In this document: piece by piece, positions 1-9,509 of the stretch
Layout: the number at the start of each line of letters is the position of its first letter
Position numbering within the stretch: the first letter of the stretch is position 1
From: Vesta saturnalis
Lineage: Eukaryota > Arthropoda > Insecta > Coleoptera > Lampyridae
Direction: 5' to 3'
NCBI GenBank assembly: GCA_036346205.1
Contig: JARFJB010001495.1
Coordinates: 4,896,501 to 4,960,500 of the forward strand
Length of the DNA: 64,000 nucleotides
The notes under the pieces: model-generated
The model's input: the letters and a program-made list of their open reading frames with translations, nothing else
Database searches by the model: none
Told to the model about the DNA's origin: nothing
Program-made: the position numbers and the translations under genes

Positions 1-273
1 TTTATATAATTTGAAACACTCTGTATGTAGGTATAGGAAACCCTTATGAATGTGCTATTTATTTTTTATGTAAAATTCGAAAATGCAATAATATACGGGA
101 TGTGTCATTTAAAAAACATAGCTTTGATATGCCACTTTTTTTGGAGCACCCCTGTACATTTAATAATATTTTTTAAATGTTGCTCATATTGACTTACATA
201 ATATCACTGTATTAGAAATACACGATTATATGCCGCTTCGCCGTAGAACTCCGTGGCGTTGTCGTTATTTACC

Positions 274-275
<2 letters not shown>
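1..275. repeat. AT-rich repeat end of the CCCTGT type
   Basis: No coding trace is visible. The stretch contains the words CTCTGTA, CACCCCTGTAC and finally ACCCTGTG directly before a (TA)n tract. The same layout (a CCCTGT/ACAGGGT terminus touching (TA)n) recurs near 34818 and 39208, so this is inferred to be the end of a member of the same repeat group that starts before the window. Confidence 0.35.
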
Positions 276-278
<3 letters not shown>

Positions 279-351
<73 letters not shown>

Positions 352-352
352 G
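279..352. repeat. (TA)n microsatellite
   Basis: Almost pure TA dinucleotides, with a short TACATA-interrupted tail at the right end. It directly follows an ACCCTGTG repeat terminus. Confidence 0.95.
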
Positions 353-504
353 ATGCAGTGACAAAATTGCTAATTATGACAGTCGAAATTAATTTTAAAA
401 TGTACTAAAGACATAGTGTGTAAGATAGAGTGAAATACATATGGAAACTAAAATCATATTAATATAGGGAGGACGAGGTAAAAAAATAATCTTTCTGTTT
501 CTTT

Positions 505-510
<6 letters not shown>

Positions 511-580
<70 letters not shown>
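511..580. repeat. (TA)n microsatellite
   Basis: About 35 uninterrupted TA units. The flanks are AT-rich and carry no recognised element end on either side. Confidence 0.95.
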
Positions 581-584
<4 letters not shown>

Positions 585-632
585 GTACTCAAGTCATTTA
601 TAGTCCTCTTATTCATTGTTTTGTAATTATTA

Positions 633-851
633 TTAACATAAACCAAAAGTTATCTCGTTGATATTTTTTTCAATTGTGAAAATTTTAGTGATATAGTTAA
701 TTTGATGATCTCTCCCTATAACATGTTCAGCAAGACCGCAAGAATTTATAATACGTCTACAATTACTTTTATGTGAGATGATTCTGTATTTAAGCATTCT
801 ACTAGTTTGACCAATTTCATAAATTAAATTTGATTTATTATTAATAGACAT
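633..851 (-). pseudogene. GIY-YIG endonuclease fragment, Penelope-like retroelement
   Basis: A 72-codon open piece on the minus strand. It reads like the C-terminal GIY-YIG nuclease of Penelope-like elements: a degenerate LIYEIGQTSR segment (from a ..Y.I...YIGQTSR type motif), then L..RI..HK, then GLAEHVI..H, then the IEKN segment that usually precedes the end of the domain. The first half of the GIY-YIG signature has lost residues. Upstream on the minus strand (to about 1000) the three frames contain further retroelement-like pieces broken by stops. No reverse transcriptase was found with it, so it is a truncated remnant. The family call rests on motif resemblance only. Confidence 0.5.
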
Positions 852-1224
852 GGGAGTCTTTGATTTGTAATGAAGTTGAGATATTTAAGTAAATTAGGTT
901 TAACTATCTTTAAGTTATTTTCATTTTTTAAAAATATTAATTAATTTGGAAGTTAGTCTTCTATTAGGGTAAAGATTTGAAAATTTATTAAATATCTAGT
1001 ATAGGAATTTTCAAGAAGAGTATTTCATTTCTTTTTAATATCCACTTTTTAGGGTGAAAGGTCGTGTGTTCTTCCAGTCACATATTTTACAGTGCATAAA
1101 AAACTCAAACAGTGCCAATAAAATGATTTGATATGGATAATAATTGAAAGAGAAGAGGTTCAAACAAGCTTAAAATTAAATTCTCCAATTACATGTTATA
1201 TGACATTGTAAAAAAGCGTATTGC
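852..1224. other. AT-rich stretch, no gene seen
   Basis: Probably the decayed upstream part of the GIY-YIG fragment on the minus strand, with many stops. Nothing else is recognisable before the TTAA at 1225. Confidence 0.4.
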
Positions 1225-1310
1225 TTAACACATTCCCTGCCACGCTGGCCCCATGGGACCAACACCAGTGTTGCCTTGACCGCCACGTTGGTCCCATGGG
1301 ACCAACACTT
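1225..1310. repeat. piggyBac copy 1: TTAA end and subterminal palindromes
   Basis: TTAA at 1225-1228 is followed by CACATTCCCTGCCACG, the style of a piggyBac-type terminus. Two related inverted-repeat words follow: GGCCCCATGGGACC (about 1246-1260) and the perfect 18-bp palindrome TTGGTCCCATGGGACCAA (1288-1305). A related word, GTTGGTCCGATTGGGTCCAC, lies at 3776-3795 beyond the other side of the transposase remnant. The opposite TTAA end was not located with confidence. Confidence 0.55.
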
Positions 1311-2358
1311 TTTTAAATGCTTATGAGGCTGTTGATTTGTATTCTTGTGCAATATTTTACACTAAAGGACAAACTTGGCGTATACGGCATATGCTGTAAG
1401 AATAGTGCATTTGTTTTTAGAAAATTGTGTCGTGTGGTCCCCATTACTTGATAGTAGGTGATTAAAAATTAAAATTTTTGGGAAATTTAATTTAGGAACT
1501 CTTGCTTTTAAAGATACATACATAAACAATTATATATGGACGTCACTAAAACACAACGCAAAAATGTGGCCCATTTTCGCAATTTAGTTCTATTCATGGA
1601 GTAGTGGGTTTCACAACTTTAGTTGTAACAATTTTTGCACGTTTTTCTTCTATTCTACTTACTTCCCTCTTTTTTCACTGTCATAACGTGGTTAGTTGAA
1701 GATTTTTGTGTCTGAGTGGCAGAATCTGTCGTTTCCTCGATTGCTATCAGGTGCTTGTTCACATCCTTTTTAAAATCCGTTATCAATTTGGTTTATAAAA
1801 AATGTAGGCATTTACCAACGATGTCGTCAGAATATGTTCAAACCCCACTTTTCGGAACCACTTTATGCTTTTCTTGAGTGGATTTGAATATGCCCCAAAT
1901 TGATCCGATAAATCAACGGCTGTATTATCTTTGTTGTAGCCCACTACAACTTTGGGTTTATATATTATATGCTGATTGCAAGGAATTTCTACCATTTCAG
2001 GTCCATGTTTTGTGGAAAGCATCAAAATATTTCGCTTATCTTTCCAATTGGTAATTGTTATGCCGTATTGATTTTCTATGAAGTAAATTTCGCCACGTTT
2101 TCACATAGCTTTTACAATTTCATTGGGCAGACCTCTTCGATTTTTTCGAATAGTTCCAATTACATGAGTATTGGCGTCCAACATTGTTTTCGCTAAAGTC
2201 AAACTTGTGTACCAACTATCAATAGTAAATAGTGAATCCTTGCGATATTGCAGGCTCACATTCCATTAATATAAGTAATTTGATGGTAATCCCATTATAT
2301 TTAGCATTTATATCAGTTCTACATACATAAGACAAAATTTACATCTATTGGGGCTTGA

Positions 2359-2431
2359 ACCTTGATGGCCCAGTTGGTTAGCGCGGTACTCTAGCAAAGT
2401 ACAGGTCGTAGGTTCAAATTCTACTCGAGGT
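2359..2431 (+). tRNA. tRNA-like cloverleaf in SINE copy 1 (slightly decayed)
   Basis: Seventy-three bases that fold like a tRNA: acceptor ACCTTGA/TCGAGGT, anticodon stem GTACT/AGTAC with loop CTAGCAA (anticodon AGC). The D stem is damaged (GCCC against GCGC) and the T stem has a G-T pair. It sits in a repeat and is regarded as a SINE part, not a working tRNA gene. Confidence 0.4.
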
Positions 2432-2685
2432 AAACTTTTTATTTATGTATTTAATAAAATTAATAATAATTTTTAATTACATATTTACCTTTGAACTTAT
2501 TCGTTCATAACAAAAAACTTATAATAACTTAATATGAGTCAAGTTGCTTTGGTATGTGTGAATCCTTGCGATATTGCAGGCTCACATTTCATTAATATAA
2601 GTAATTTGATTGTAATCTCATTATATTTAGAATTTACATCAGTTCTACATACATAACGACAAAATTTATATCGATTGGGGCTTGA

Positions 2686-2758
2686 ACCTTGATGGCGCAG
2701 TTGGTTAGCGCCGTACTCTAGCAAAGTACAGGTCGTAGGTTCAAATCCTACTCGAGGT
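2686..2758 (+). tRNA. tRNA-like cloverleaf in SINE copy 2 (fold intact, AGC anticodon)
   Basis: Seventy-three bases forming an unbroken cloverleaf. Acceptor ACCTTGA pairs with TCGAGGT over seven pairs including one G-T; the D stem is GCGC/GCGC; the anticodon stem is GTACT/AGTAC with loop CTAGCAA; the T stem is GTAGG/CCTAC with loop TTCAAAT. Anticodon AGC would read alanine codons, but the alanine identity pair G3-U70 is absent (C3-G70), so the parent tRNA is uncertain. Both internal pol III boxes are intact. The repeat context argues that it is the promoter head of a SINE. Confidence 0.5.
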
Positions 2759-3799
2759 GAACTTTTTATTTATGTATTTAATAAAATTAATAATAATTTT
2801 TAATTACATATTTATCTTTGAACTTATTCGTTCATAACAAAAACTTATAATAATCAATAGTAAGTGTTAGTCCTTCATTTACTAAACATTGAGTCAGATA
2901 TAGTACAACTTTTTCGGGAGTGACAGTACTCTCTTCTTTTCCTGCATATATTTTTATGTTACATGTGTACCCAAGTCCAGAATAAAGTTTGAATAACTAT
3001 ATTCCTTACTTGCGCCTTTTTTTTTGATATATTGACGGAAACCTAGCCTTTCCCTAAATGGCAGGAGAGCTTCATCCACACATATCAATTATTCAGGGGC
3101 ATACAACGACTGATAATTTATTTTTAAAATATAAAACAGGGGTGTTATTTCCTACAATTTATCATTTTCATGTGCCCCTGCGTTGTCAACAAAGTGAATC
3201 ATCCGTAATAATAATTCAAATGGATTTCTCGGCAGAACGCTTGGAGTAAAATTGTTTCTGAATAGTTTATCAGTACTCCAATAGTCATTCAGTGATGGTA
3301 TTTTTACTAATCCCATTCCAAGGCACTAATCCCAAAACTTTCTAATTTCAGAGTTTGTGGTAGGACTCCAAGCATGCAGGCGGGAGTTTGGTGTAGCGTC
3401 TTCGACTACAACAAGTTGTGTCGCATAGCTATTTGTCTCGTTGTAAATAAGGGATATAGCTTTATTATCTACTATAGCATCAAAAAATAACGTGGTATAC
3501 CATTCAACAACAATGCTGCTTCCTCTGGTTAGTTTACGTTTAATCATTCTGAAATAATAACACATATTATTGAAATGATCACTTGAGAATAATTGGCACT
3601 TACATTATTTATTAGTTTCGGAGACAAAGGCATGAACACAACACACACTCTTACAACATTTTGTAACACACAGTTTATATAAAAATTCTAGGTTATGTCC
3701 TGTCGTGCGTCGCAATCCGTATCACACTATGGGGATAACGGTGTGTACAGCCACAAACGAGCTTCAACCGGCCGCGTTGGTCCGATTGGGTCCACTTGC

Positions 3800-5100
3800 A
3801 AAATAAATAAATATTGACCAACTAACCGAATGGCAAGTCTTTTTATGCAAAATTAAGAAAACGATGAACAGCCTAGAACTAGGTAGCTTGTATTTCTGCT
3901 TAATAGCAAAGGAAAAATAAATTTATGGTAAAGCCCAAAGGCGTATGTTTGAAAAGAGATTTAAACTAAATAGTAGACCGGATAAGGAATTTTATGATTT
4001 AGAAATTAGTAAAAAAATAAAATAACAGGGAAAAGATTATTAGTACTCCAAATCTTAAGCATCACTGATTTGGATTTTCGAATTCTCAAGATTTAAATGC
4101 TTTCTGGCTTTAGAAAATATTCAGATTTGAATACATGAACCTTTGTAAATAATTCTGTGAATTTTATATTCAAAATATATGTTATATTTACGTTCTGTGT
4201 GACATTAAATTACAAAGAAAAAAGGTATTAGCTAAAAGCTTAACGTATTTTTTTCTTTTCTATTAAGTGGGTGAGTGTTTCACACTTCATAACAATTTTT
4301 AAAAATACTGGATCACATAAATGAATTTCAAATTACATTTTATAAGCTTTTACTGGTGTAAAACATGCATGCACAATTTATGCCGCAGTACATTGTAAAT
4401 ATTCATACCGTACAAATACAATATGGCGTTTCCATGCCCTTTCAATCAATTGAGAATAGATATGTAAAACACGTAACCTTTGTAAAAGTATTTCAAAGTA
4501 TATATCTATTTTTATTTTTTGTAGAAATTTTGTTTCATGTTTATTGCAAAACAAAATTGCATTCAACTAGCGTTGTGTACATGTGAGAAAAAGTTTTTTA
4601 AGAAAAGTTTAAAGTTTGGAAGTCATTTAGAATTTTAAGTTAATTAATTTTATCATCGTCGTTTTTATATGTAATCGATTCTCTAAATTGTAATTTAAAG
4701 AAAACTCAGAAGTTGATTTTTATGTCTGAAAGTTTTAGATTATTTACCTTGAACTGCCATCTCAAGGATGATACTTTAAAACTGTTTTCTATAATAGTTA
4801 CTTTTTGGTATTAACGGTTAAAATATAATACCTACCAAAGTCTGATGCATTTAAAATTATTTCTTATGGATTAAATTTTTTGAATTTATTATTAATTAAA
4901 ATTAATATTAATCGCTATGCCATTTCAATTGTTTGGTTGTTTTACACATATTTTATTTCAATTTATCAATTACGGTATTTAAGTCATCACGATGTTTATG
5001 ATAAATTAATGTTATACTGTAATGTCGATATCTAATAATACCACGATTAAGTAAACGGCTAGACATGACAGTCAATTCATTGTTTTTTTTTATTAGTATG
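3800..5100. other. AT-rich stretch, no gene seen
   Basis: All six frames are short and lack family motifs. The beginning may contain the unrecognised far end of piggyBac copy 1. No tandem repeat or clear inverted repeat was found by eye. Confidence 0.4.
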
Positions 5101-5599
5101 CTTGTTAGTTAGAGTTCTTATTGTTAGTATTGCTTATTCTTATCTTATTCCTGCGCACTGTTAAGGACTCTACTTCCTCTTCAGTCCTGGGTCTTTTGTG
5201 TGTTAGTGGGGTTATATTGTTGTGTGTATTGCATACCTGCATACAATGTAGTATGTGGTGTTTAGTGGTTGCAAAAAAAGTGAATATTATTAATGTAATA
5301 TTATATTATTTTTGTTTGGATTGGAGGTATGTATGTGGTGTGTATATGAGGTGCGTGGTGTGTATTGGGTCGATTCCTTGGTCGTTGCAGTGGTCGCCTT
5401 CGATTTTATCTTAGGGCATATGGGATGTCATCAAGGAGGTTTACGAATTCTTTGGGGAGGTTTTCGAGGTTCTGGATCAGGATGGTTGGATGGTGCTTAA
5501 ATTTATTTTTTGGTTTTCTCGTGGTGGTTCTTAGGTATTGGACGTCCCTTGTATGTGGAATGCGGAGGATGTTTTTTGTAGCTTCTGTTTCGCCGAATA

Positions 5600-7729
5600 T
5601 CTTACGGTGTGTGTGTAGTTTGTTTGTGGTGTTTTGAGGCGTTATGTGACAGGTGTAATGTTAGCGCGTTGTATGGTAATTTCGTTGGGTGTTCTATAGA
5701 CTCGGCGTTCACATGAGGCTATGCATTTTAGTACTTTGGGTTTTAGAGTAGTTTACAATGGAGGGCGCCCAGGAGGTTGGATCGGTTCCGTACTTTGTTC
5801 AGGGTCTTGTTGAGGTCAGCGTTCCAGTTAGGGTTTTTGGTAAATATAATTCCTAAGTATGTTATGTCGTTAAGTAGCGGTAATCGTTTCCCTTACAGGA
5901 AAATGGTTACGTCGTTTTTGGAGAGTAATTTGTGTCGGGTATAGTTAGGGTACCGGAATAGAATGGCTTGGGTTTTGGTGGGGTTTATGGAGACTCCATT
6001 GGTTCTTCCAATTAGAGAAGTTCTGTAGGGTACTGGACATACTGTTGGAGGCGTTCTTGGTTGACCAATTAGCTGTCCAGAAGCCAGTGTCGTTGGCAAG
6101 CTGTGCCAGGGGTACTCCGTGCGTTGTTACACTGTGGATATCATTGGCGAAAACAAGGTATAGTTTTGGTGCCAAGGCAGAACCCTGGTATACGCCACTA
6201 GACTTTATCAAAGGCATGCTTTATGTCTAAGAACACAGCTTACAGTAGCGGTGGCTAAATGCTCGTGACGTTTCGGTTAGGAGTTTTAGCAATGGGTCCT
6301 GACAGGTTCTATTAGGTCGGAAGCCGAACTGGCTGTCGGGTAAGAAGTTATTGGATTCTATGTGATCTCCCAGCCTTCGGGCTAGGGATCTGCTCCAAGT
6401 ATTTCCCTAGGCAGCTGAGGAGAGAGGTGGGTCTGTAGGATGAGGGTTCTGTCAGGTCAGAGAAGTTTTTAAGAATCATGACGGTCGAGGGGATTTCCAC
6501 ACCGTCGGGAAGTATGAAAGGGAGAGGCTTTTGTTATGTATGGACGTTAGGCGGCTGATCACTGGGGATGGTAGGTGTCTCAGTATAAGTCTGTTGAGTC
6601 CGTCTTCCGAGGGCGAATATTTAGCCTTTTTGGAAGTAGTTGAGGGTCTGAGTGGGAGGATTTTCTCGGGTAATTCGGAGTTTTGATCGTCTTGATCGCT
6701 GGAAATTAATTTACCCCGAGGATCGGTTAGGTAGGTTTGGTTTTCCTTTTAATGAGTATATTGAAGGTGTGCCAAAACTTCTTACCATCTCTATAGTTGA
6801 GATTGGAGGTGGCCTGGGCCCATTTCCTTTCGGTGTATGCGTTGGTTTAACGACCCATTAGGGTATTTAATCGGTTATATTCGGTCTTGAGAGCGGGGTC
6901 CCTTGATCTCAGGCGATATACTCGCCTCTTCCCTTTGATCAAGGTTACGCTTTATTGTGGGAGAGGTTTGCGGGAGATATCAATTAATTTTTGGGGGATT
7001 GAGGCTTCGACCGCTTCCGCGGAAGTCAAGTCGGTGACCGCCCTCTCGACATCGTTGGGAGTGTGGATATCGTACGCCTGAAGATTATTGGAGATGTATT
7101 CGCCAAATACATTCCAATCGGCGTTTTGAAAACCTCTACGGATAATGTGAGTTGAAGGAGGGGGAGGGACGGGGCCGAGGGGTGTTTTAACGAGAAGGCG
7201 GAGGAGGTCCCATGTGACGGTTTCACCTAGGTGCCAATCGGAGGACATACGCTGAATTAGTGACTCGGTGCATATAATGTGATCGATTATAGAGGCACCT
7301 TGATGACTAATACAGGTGGGATTGGTGTCCCTTATCGAGAACAGTGGTAGGGTAAGAACACTGTGGACTAGGTGGATACCGTTTCCATTGGTCGTGAAGT
7401 CTCCTGGAATTGTAATAACAAAAAAAGCTGACGGAGAGAGGAATGTGCACCTCTGCAGCAACACATTCGAAATGCTGCAGGTACGGCGGAAGAAAATAAG
7501 GGGTGGCAAGAAATGAATGCTTGATTATGAGGGCTGCGCCTCGCAAACTATTGTGGGCGCTAAATTGCATGAACAAATTATGAGGCAAAGTCAAGGATAC
7601 ATCGGGTAACTAGTTTTGTTTCTCCGTGATTGAAAGGACTTGTATTTCATTGGTGGCTAATAGATTCTTAATGAGGGGGCGCTTCCGATGGACACTCCTC
7701 GCGTTAATTGTACCTATTATGAGATCCAT
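5600..7729 (-). pseudogene. jockey/R1-type LINE ORF2 (endonuclease + reverse transcriptase), broken
   Basis: The minus-strand ATG at 7729 opens an APE-type endonuclease: MDLIIGTINARSVHRKR, then LATNEIQVLSITE, the conserved start of EN domains in this clade. Further on is GASIIDHIICTESL, the region holding the late EN aspartate. The linker piece KWAQATSNLNYRDGKKFW (about 6760-6840) is the segment that precedes RT in jockey/R1 elements. RT pieces include GVYQGSALAPKLYLVFANDI (about 6145-6200), a mutated catalytic box LANDTGF where FADDT is expected, and DITYLGIIFTKNPNW (about 5820-5880) of the thumb-proximal block. Frameshifts and stops occur every few hundred bases. The remaining 3' part (about 5110-5600) is too degraded to read. 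It cannot be active. Confidence 0.85.
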
Positions 7730-7789
7730 TGTACTTAGAGCGAGGGAGAGGGATTAGGGTGATTGGTTAAGGTGTAGGATTAGTATCCG

Positions 7790-8856
7790 ATGTGGGTAGC
7801 GATAGCTATACCATTATCAACAAAGTTAACCCTGGTACGGCCTTTCAAATATTCCCTAGACGTAATGTCGACAGCTATCGCTTTGTCTGCCTTACGCTCA
7901 GGAAACAGTTGCATTAGGGCGAGGGTAAGGGAGGCGATGAAACCAGGAATGAAAATAAGTCCTCGGTGTCTGACGTGGAAGGAGGGAACGGTTTGGGTAC
8001 GGCAGTCGCTGCCGCGGTGGTAGGAATCGCACGACGAGTCGCGCAGGAAAAGGAGTAGGTAGCGTGAGGTCCACCGCGGTTGTTACACGTTGGAGTATTC
8101 AGGCGGGTACAAGACGAGGCTTTGTGGCTTTTACCACAGGTGGGGCAACGGAGAGTGAAGGTAGGACATTCCTTAGAAATATTCCCCACCTGCGTGCAAG
8201 TGGAGCAGCATTTGAGGATAGGGTTAGGGACACGGCATTGTTCACACGGGTAGTGTCTACCGAAAGTGTAGACACTGTTGGAAAGGAGGTAGTTGAGGGT
8301 GGATTGCGAAGGGGTAATGAGGCGGATAAAGAAGTAGGAGTGTTTGTTGTCTTGGATATGATCCGGATAGCTTTGGTCATTCTAGGTAGGCCAATGGAGT
8401 CACGGATCTCTTCAGGAAGGATGTCCTTGTCTACGCCACGGATGACGCAAGAAAAGGACAAGGGTTTAGGGTTGGGGTTGGTCGAGGGAGTAGGCTCACC
8501 GAAGTGATGTTGCATAGTTCGCCGCATCGTAGCTGGTAGGACCTCGCTCTTTTCCACCAAACAGGTACGGTTGTGGTTGAGCTTTACGTTCAATCAGGGG
8601 AGACGGAGAGGGACGAGGGCTTGAAAAAGGATTTTTGTGTGTTAAATCTTGCGGGAATATTGCGAATGCAATATCGGGAAGTGGAATTATAGGCAGCGGA
8701 AGGTTTAGGAGAGGGTCTAGCGGTAGGGTTAGGTTTCGAAGCGGAAGCAGAACGGAAAGTAGAAGGGTTGGGTGTTTTAAAGGAGCGGTGAATGGGTTTG
8801 AGTGCTGGTGGAATGTAGGAAGAGGCAATAGAGAACATAGAAGATTCCCTCACTAG
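7790..8856 (-). pseudogene. jockey/R1-type LINE ORF1 (gag-like, CCHC knuckles), broken
   Basis: Lies directly upstream of ORF2 on the same strand. The N-terminal part (about 8590-8856) is rich in Ser and Pro. The middle (about 8340-8470) reads CVIRGVDKDILPEEIRDSIG and then RIISKTTNTPTSL, the typical gag RNA-binding region before the zinc knuckles. The C-terminal part (about 8040-8190) has CPTCGKSHKASSC and a second knuckle with one Cys replaced (TCNNRGGPHATYSFSC). At least three frame changes are needed to read through. The product would have bound the element's RNA in a ribonucleoprotein. The likely 5' end of the element is near 9100. Confidence 0.78.
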
Positions 8857-9509
8857 TGTAGAAGGGGGTACGGCGGGTGCCGCAAAGGATAGGGAAGGAG
8901 GTGGTGTAGCGGATTTAGGTGGCGGGCAACTTGGAGACGGTGAAGGAGCAAGGGAGACTGAAACCAGGAGGCCCTTTTGCCATGGTTTACCATGGCGTGT
9001 TAGTACGGGTACTTGAAAAGGGGGTCAGACACTATCTTGTTACGGAAAGAGTGTACTCTCACCGATGTGCAGCCTCACACCCCGCTGGATTAAGGCTTAG
9101 AAGTTGAGAGTCCGATTGAATGAAGGGCTTTGTTAGTATTAATAAACAAAACCTCTTAACTGTTGCGGTTCCTTGCTGCTACTCCTATGACTATTCCGGT
9201 GTCCTTCTTGATGGTTTGGCTCCTGGCTGGTTGTATTGCTTCTTTCCTGGACGGGATCCGCTTCTTTGTGTCGACTGTATTTGGGGCAGTGACAATCCTA
9301 ACGTAGAAACGGCGAAGACTGCAGTGCCCGCGCGAAAGCGTAAAAACGTTAAGTTCTTTTTTTGAAAGTTGCTTTAGGGTTAAATAAAAATCGCAAAGGA
9401 TCTAACGCTAGCAAAGGGCTTACGTTAGATACCGAAGTTCGGACTGCCCTCATTCATTGTTTCAGTAACATTCTAATAATAAACAAAATTTTGCTTCAAA
9501 GCTCATTTA

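Larger units (their letters stand above)
2229..2852 (+). mobile_element. tandem dimer of a tRNA-derived SINE inserted in piggyBac
   Basis: Two copies of the same unit of about 300 bp follow each other (about 2229-2530 and 2531-2852). Each unit has a leader (TGAATCCTTGCGATATTGC start, plus GTCAAGTTGCTTTGGTATG in the second copy), a tRNA-like middle with intact A box TGGCGCAGTTGG and B box GGTTCAAATCC, then an AT-rich tail ending AACTTATAATAA. The piggyBac sequence ATCAATAGTAA is duplicated on both sides (2218-2228 and 2853-2863), which is an 11-bp target site duplication of the kind made by LINE-assisted integration. The dimer therefore went in as one event or grew by recombination afterwards. 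Confidence 0.8.
1783..3565 (-). pseudogene. piggyBac transposase, broken (copy 1)
   Basis: Reading on the minus strand from about 3565 down, the order of pieces matches piggyBac DDE transposases (DDE_Tnp_1_7). The N-terminal piece ends in WSPTTNSEIRKF; then comes LNDYWSTDKLFRNN; then CVDEALLPFRERLGFRQY; then LTLTIDSWYTSLTLAK with the first catalytic Asp region; then GTIRKNRRGLP; then WKDKRNILMLSTKHG with the second Asp; then TAVDLSDQFGAYSNPL with the third Asp and KWFRKVGFE. Lesions are plentiful: at least two frameshifts near 3000-3330, a TGA after NEIVKA near 2100, and a SINE dimer inserted at 2229-2852 within the codons just before the DSWYT segment. The C-terminal cysteine-rich domain is not recognisable. 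The element is dead; copies 2 and 3 in this window are different families. Confidence 0.88.

Noticed and set aside
2359..2758. Two genuine host tRNA-Ala genes
   Set aside because: Same flanks in every copy, a target duplication around the pair, and the missing G3-U70 pair all point to SINE parts; kept as tRNA-like only.
5121..5637. Plus-strand open frames of 60-100 codons
   Set aside because: They lie antisense to the 3' part of the decayed jockey-type LINE and have no coherent motifs.
6652..8507. Several plus-strand frames, the longest 147 codons
   Set aside because: Antisense shadows of LINE ORF1 and ORF2, which show clear gag, EN and RT motifs on the minus strand.
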